Shown: positions 60,979 through 64,000 of the stretch, piece by piece
Numbering within the stretch: position 1 is the first letter of the stretch
Layout of the letters: each line of letters starts with the position of its first letter
Assembly: GCA_963580285.1 (NCBI GenBank)
Contig: OY757010.1
Span: 151,903,596 to 151,967,595, forward strand
Length of the DNA: 64,000 nucleotides
Origin: Lucinisca nassula
Lineage: Eukaryota > Mollusca > Bivalvia > Lucinida > Lucinidae
Direction: 5' to 3'
The notes under the pieces: model-generated
Told to the model about the DNA's origin: nothing
Seen by the model: the letters and a program-made list of their open reading frames with translations, nothing else
Databases searched by the model: none
Program-made: the position numbers and the translations under genes

Positions 60979-61796
60979 AGTAAAGCTCGGGTTTGCAGGG
61001 GTATTAATTTCCGTATTCATGCTCTGAGACACTAGATTGTGGGTACTCGATAGAATCGCCTCGTCGAGGCGTTTCTGTCTACTCCCCGCAATCTATGTTT
61101 TGAGCCAAAAAGGCAAAAATCAAAGTTTTCTTTTTAAAATTTCTTTTTCTTTTGCCAAAAAATGACAATGTATTTGAATAGGTGTGTTTTGAAATACGGT
61201 AAAAATGGTAGAACCTGCCAGGCGTATCCATTTCCCTTATGATATTTATTGTTGCAGTTGAAACGCTTGCTTTTCGGTCTGTTTCGCTATTCAGACAGGC
61301 TGTTTCCTGTAAATGCAGTATAGTATTGCATCATCGTTAAAGCTGATTGGTTGATCACGTCACGTGCCCCTCCATGGAACAGTTATCGTCTGGTCATTAG
61401 ACCCGGTTTTCCCGCCTCATGGCGACCAAACCAATGAAGTGTACATTGCTTTCGGAGACGTTACAGCAGAGCCCTTTAATTTCAACATTTTACAAAAATG
61501 CAAAGCTTCCTTTTATAACACTGAAAGGTCTGATTCGAGGTCACAGAATGAGGTGTCTGATCAGTGGCTTCTGAATTTGCTTAATCAATATATGACAATG
61601 GAATCTTCCAACAAATAAGTTCGGAACAGGATTGTCAGATTTGTTTTCTTAAAGGTAGGTTTTGCAAGAATATATGTTTTTTTAGCAATCAATGCAGACT
61701 CAGATCAGATGCCAAGTTGTGCTGCGTCTGATCTGGGCCTACAATACTTACATGCCATAAAAAGTGACGCTACTGTAGTTATATATGGGCTAATGT
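60979..61796. other. Possible small first exon; otherwise nothing
   Basis: Contains a palindrome like the H-family centre (61040-61080), GATTGGTTGATCACGTCACG (CCAAT-inverse and CRE-like) at about 61350, and an ATG at 61429 in a fair context (CTCATGGCG) that opens 51 codons. A different frame is open from 61364 to 61618. Neither resembles a protein I know. Confidence 0.2.
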
Positions 61797-61965
61797 CCAG
61801 TTCGGAAACCGAGGGTCGAAAGGGAAGGAACACCTGTGGAATCAAGTCCGCCTTGATATAAAAGGATACACCGAGTATCAAAGCTGGAAATATCCAGTTC
61901 GGCAACTGAGGGGTGAAAGGGAAGGAACACCTGTGGAATCAAGTCCGCCTTCAGCGCAAATGTTA
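61797..61965. repeat. Short tandem duplication, ~105 bp
   Basis: GGGAAGGAACACCTGTGGAATCAAGTCCGCCTT-type sequence occurs twice, in the order TCCAGTTCGG...GAAGGAACACC. Confidence 0.75.
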
Positions 61966-62308
61966 AGAAATCAATGCGCTGGAAAAGGAAATGAGGCAAG
62001 TGCTTAATTTGGACTATTTTATGCAGCGAACGAACAGCGGAAGTGTAGTAACGCGGTCCAGTACCGGAAGTAGAAATGCAATGACATATCAACTTGATGC
62101 AAGTATCAACTTTCAACTATGAGATACACTTTCTTATTCATAAAAATTCCGCTGATAGCTGTCACTCATGTGATTGTAGTTCTTGAGAAATGGACTTGAA
62201 TACATGTATCTGGGCTGACCTGTGCAAATGTTGACTGACTGATGAACGCATTGTCTGACAAACTTATGGAAATCCAGGCTCCTACATGTACATTGCACCA
62301 TGTTTAAC

Positions 62309-62512
62309 CCTTGTCCTGCTGAGCCCGGATATGCCTTATTTTCCAAACAATGAAGATCCAGATCAGATGGCTTCTGACGAAGCCATCTGATCAGGATCTA
62401 CATTGTTTGCCATTCAGATTGTGAATTTGTTGCAATAATTTGCATCAAGTAATCTGATTGGTTGATAATCGGTAGTGGGTGTGGCATATATAAATATTCA
62501 GCAGGACAAGGG
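62309..62512. mobile_element. piggyBac-type MITE, family pB1 (M3)
   Basis: Exact TTAA both sides (62305-62308, 62513-62516). CCCTTGTCCTGCTGAG ... TATTCAGCAGGACAAGGG; centre GGCTTCTGACGAAGCC. 204 bp. Confidence 0.88.
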
Positions 62513-62923
62513 TTAAAGCAGGCCAACAAAAATCTATGTTGTGGGTACTTGTTAGAATCGTGTATAAGAGGCAATTAAAATAGGTACCTAAAACAAAGGT
62601 TTCTGAGGAGAAAAAAAGAAAATTATATGTTAATTACCCTCGTTACTCATCCAGTGGAGTGTCTATTAACAGATTCACTCATTACTTGTTTCAGAAAAAT
62701 GACTAATAAATCATGATTTTCCATGACCGTTCAAAATTCTGTCTCTCTATATATAATGATTATTCATAATACTATAGCTAGGATCCATGTTCAGGTAAAT
62801 GTACATCATGTAACAACCAATATAAAATATAAATATTATTTACAAAATTACAACCATAAAATCATTACACATTGCAAGTAGACATCTTTTTTTCTTTTTT
62901 GTTGTATCCAAATTTGTATACCT

Positions 62924-63167
62924 GGGACCAGTTGTTCAAAACTAACGACATCATTAGTTAACATATTGTTTAAACTTTGATCATTTAATATGGTAATTAC
63001 GCTGATATTTTTGCTGGAAAAATGTGAGCAGCTTTTGCATCCGCAAAAGCTGCTCACATTTTTTCAGCAAAAATAACAAAATTTTAGATATTGAACTTGC
63101 TAGGACCCTTAACAATATGAGCACTAACAAGCTCCTTAAGCTAACCATGCTTTGAACAACTGGCCCC
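62924..63167. mobile_element. Fold-back MITE, family T (T3)
   Basis: GGGACCAGTTGTTCAAAACT ... TTTGAACAACTGGCCCC; outer bases TACCT / AGGTA also pair. Centre GCAGCTTTTGCATCCGCAAA. Confidence 0.82.
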
Positions 63168-63214
63168 AGGTAATAAGGAACAGTGCAATAAATAGTTCTT
63201 GAAGTTTCATTAAC

Positions 63215-64000
63215 TAGAGGTGTCACGATTCACCGTAAACTCGATTCACCGCGGTACAAGGGCTTCGGTTCGATTCACGATATTGTTTTCTTAATTTTCG
63301 GTACGATTCGGTTCGAATGTCAGGGCCGCAATGTCCAGCCGCTTAAATCAATTAGTGGAAGAAAAAGAAATAAATCTAGCGAAGATCTGCCTTCGAAACA
63401 GTTCGGATAATAATGTTTGTCGATCTTCTTATATATTTTTGATGTAAGAAGGCTCAGTTTTATAAAATTTATGTCCAAAAAGAAAAAATAATTTTCAATT
63501 TTTTCGTAACATGAGCGGTATTCAAATCGGAAAATGGCCGACCGGGGGAGTGAGGGCTCGTGAAATAGAAGATGCGCCAGCAAAGTTTAAATCTTTGCAA
63601 CGGAAACACCCGGTCGAATATCAACAACTACAAGATCAACAACCCAAACAGAAAGCAGCTAAAACAAGTGTGAAAACTGTTGGGTTTCCCTCTAAGCCTG
63701 TCCCAAAGGGTCAACTAAGGCTGCATGATGTTGTCAAAAGTAAACTGAACCCCAAAAGTCAAAGAGCCTTGGACTGTACAAAATCAGTGGGTGTATTCAT
63801 GGCCAAAGACCTTCGGCCATACAGTGTTGTGGAAAACCCAGGATTCAGATACACTTTCACCTTTGTTTTCCAACCAGTGATCCTTCATAAAACGTATCGC
63901 GATACGTATCGTATCGTGAGACAAGTATCGCGATATGTATCGTATCGTGAGACAAGTATCGCGATACGTATCGTATCGTGAGGTAAGCGTATCGTGGCAG
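63215..64000 (+). mobile_element. Internally deleted hAT element, cut by the window end
   Basis: Left end TAGAGGTGTCACGATTCACC, a common hAT terminus. From 63892 three ~31-bp units (ACAAGTATCGCGATACGTAT...) lead to GCGTATCGTGGCAG at the last base, which is the complement of the same kind of end. So the element may stop just past the window. Confidence 0.65.
63511..63981 (+). pseudogene. Truncated ZBED-type hAT transposase ORF
   Basis: ATG at 63511. Residues about 80-112 (QRALDCTKSVGVFMAKDLRP then YSVVENPGFRY) match the conserved block after the BED finger in ZBED1-like hAT proteins ('...D.RP.S.VE..GFR'). A proper BED finger is not visible. The frame then runs into the terminal TATCG repeats (YRDTYRIVRQVSRYVS), which are not protein-like. 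The catalytic domain is missing. Confidence 0.65.

Noticed and set aside
61364..61618. 84-codon + strand ORF
   Set aside because: No ATG at its start, no family resemblance, and an overlapping frame has the better ATG; left as a weak possibility only.

Overview
This window is eukaryotic: a stretch of animal genome, most likely from a bivalve mollusc. The grounds are AT-rich DNA, genes cut into short exons by GT-AG introns kilobases long, tRNA-derived SINEs, several classes of TIR/MITE DNA transposons, and many short elements with tandem-repeat cores and ACGG/ACGA microsatellites that resemble the 'pearl' (Helentron-like) elements known from bivalves. Species assignment is inference only. There are no bacterial operons, rRNA genes or CRISPR arrays.

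Host genes. (1) About 1.3-11.5 kb, + strand: the 3' half of a gene for a mitochondria-eating protein (MIEAP/SPATA18)-like protein. Five phase-compatible exons, one a 23-bp microexon, end in a stop codon and an AATAAA signal. (2) 34.3-48.7 kb, - strand: the last two exons of a 4-hydroxyphenylpyruvate dioxygenase-like (HPDL) gene. They join in phase across a 14.1-kb intron packed with nested transposons. The 5' parts of both genes lie outside the window or were not recognised.

Mobile DNA. 13.1-27.0 kb is one complete, apparently very young Ty3/Gypsy retrotransposon on the - strand. It has 1,525-bp LTRs that differ at one base by eye, 4-bp ATAT target duplications, a tRNA-Leu-like primer site, a polypurine tract, intact gag and intact pol in the -1 frame. 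Between pol and the 3' LTR lies an extra 527-codon ORF with two C2H2 zinc fingers and two CtBP-type PxDLS/T motifs. A splice donor at the end of the 5' LTR and acceptors just ahead of gag and this ORF suggest subgenomic mRNAs.

36.1-40.5 kb is a hAT element with matching TIRs. It holds a two-exon transposase-like gene (127 + 593 codons) and sits inside a pogo/Tigger-like MITE whose two halves flank it. Its coding exons are open although its intron and target duplications have decayed. 54.3-58.3 kb is a second TIR element with an exact 5-bp duplication; the window ends in a third, internally deleted hAT.

The rest (5.9-6.9, 29.6-32.9, 41-47 and 50.5-59.8 kb) is tandem-repeat or pearl-like elements, interleaved with at least four SINE families and piggyBac-type MITEs flanked by TTAA. 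Several nestings can be ordered from target duplications. The pearl-like elements share a structural plan (5' hairpin, C-run, tandem core, microsatellite, 3' hairpin, complementary G-run) although their sequences differ.
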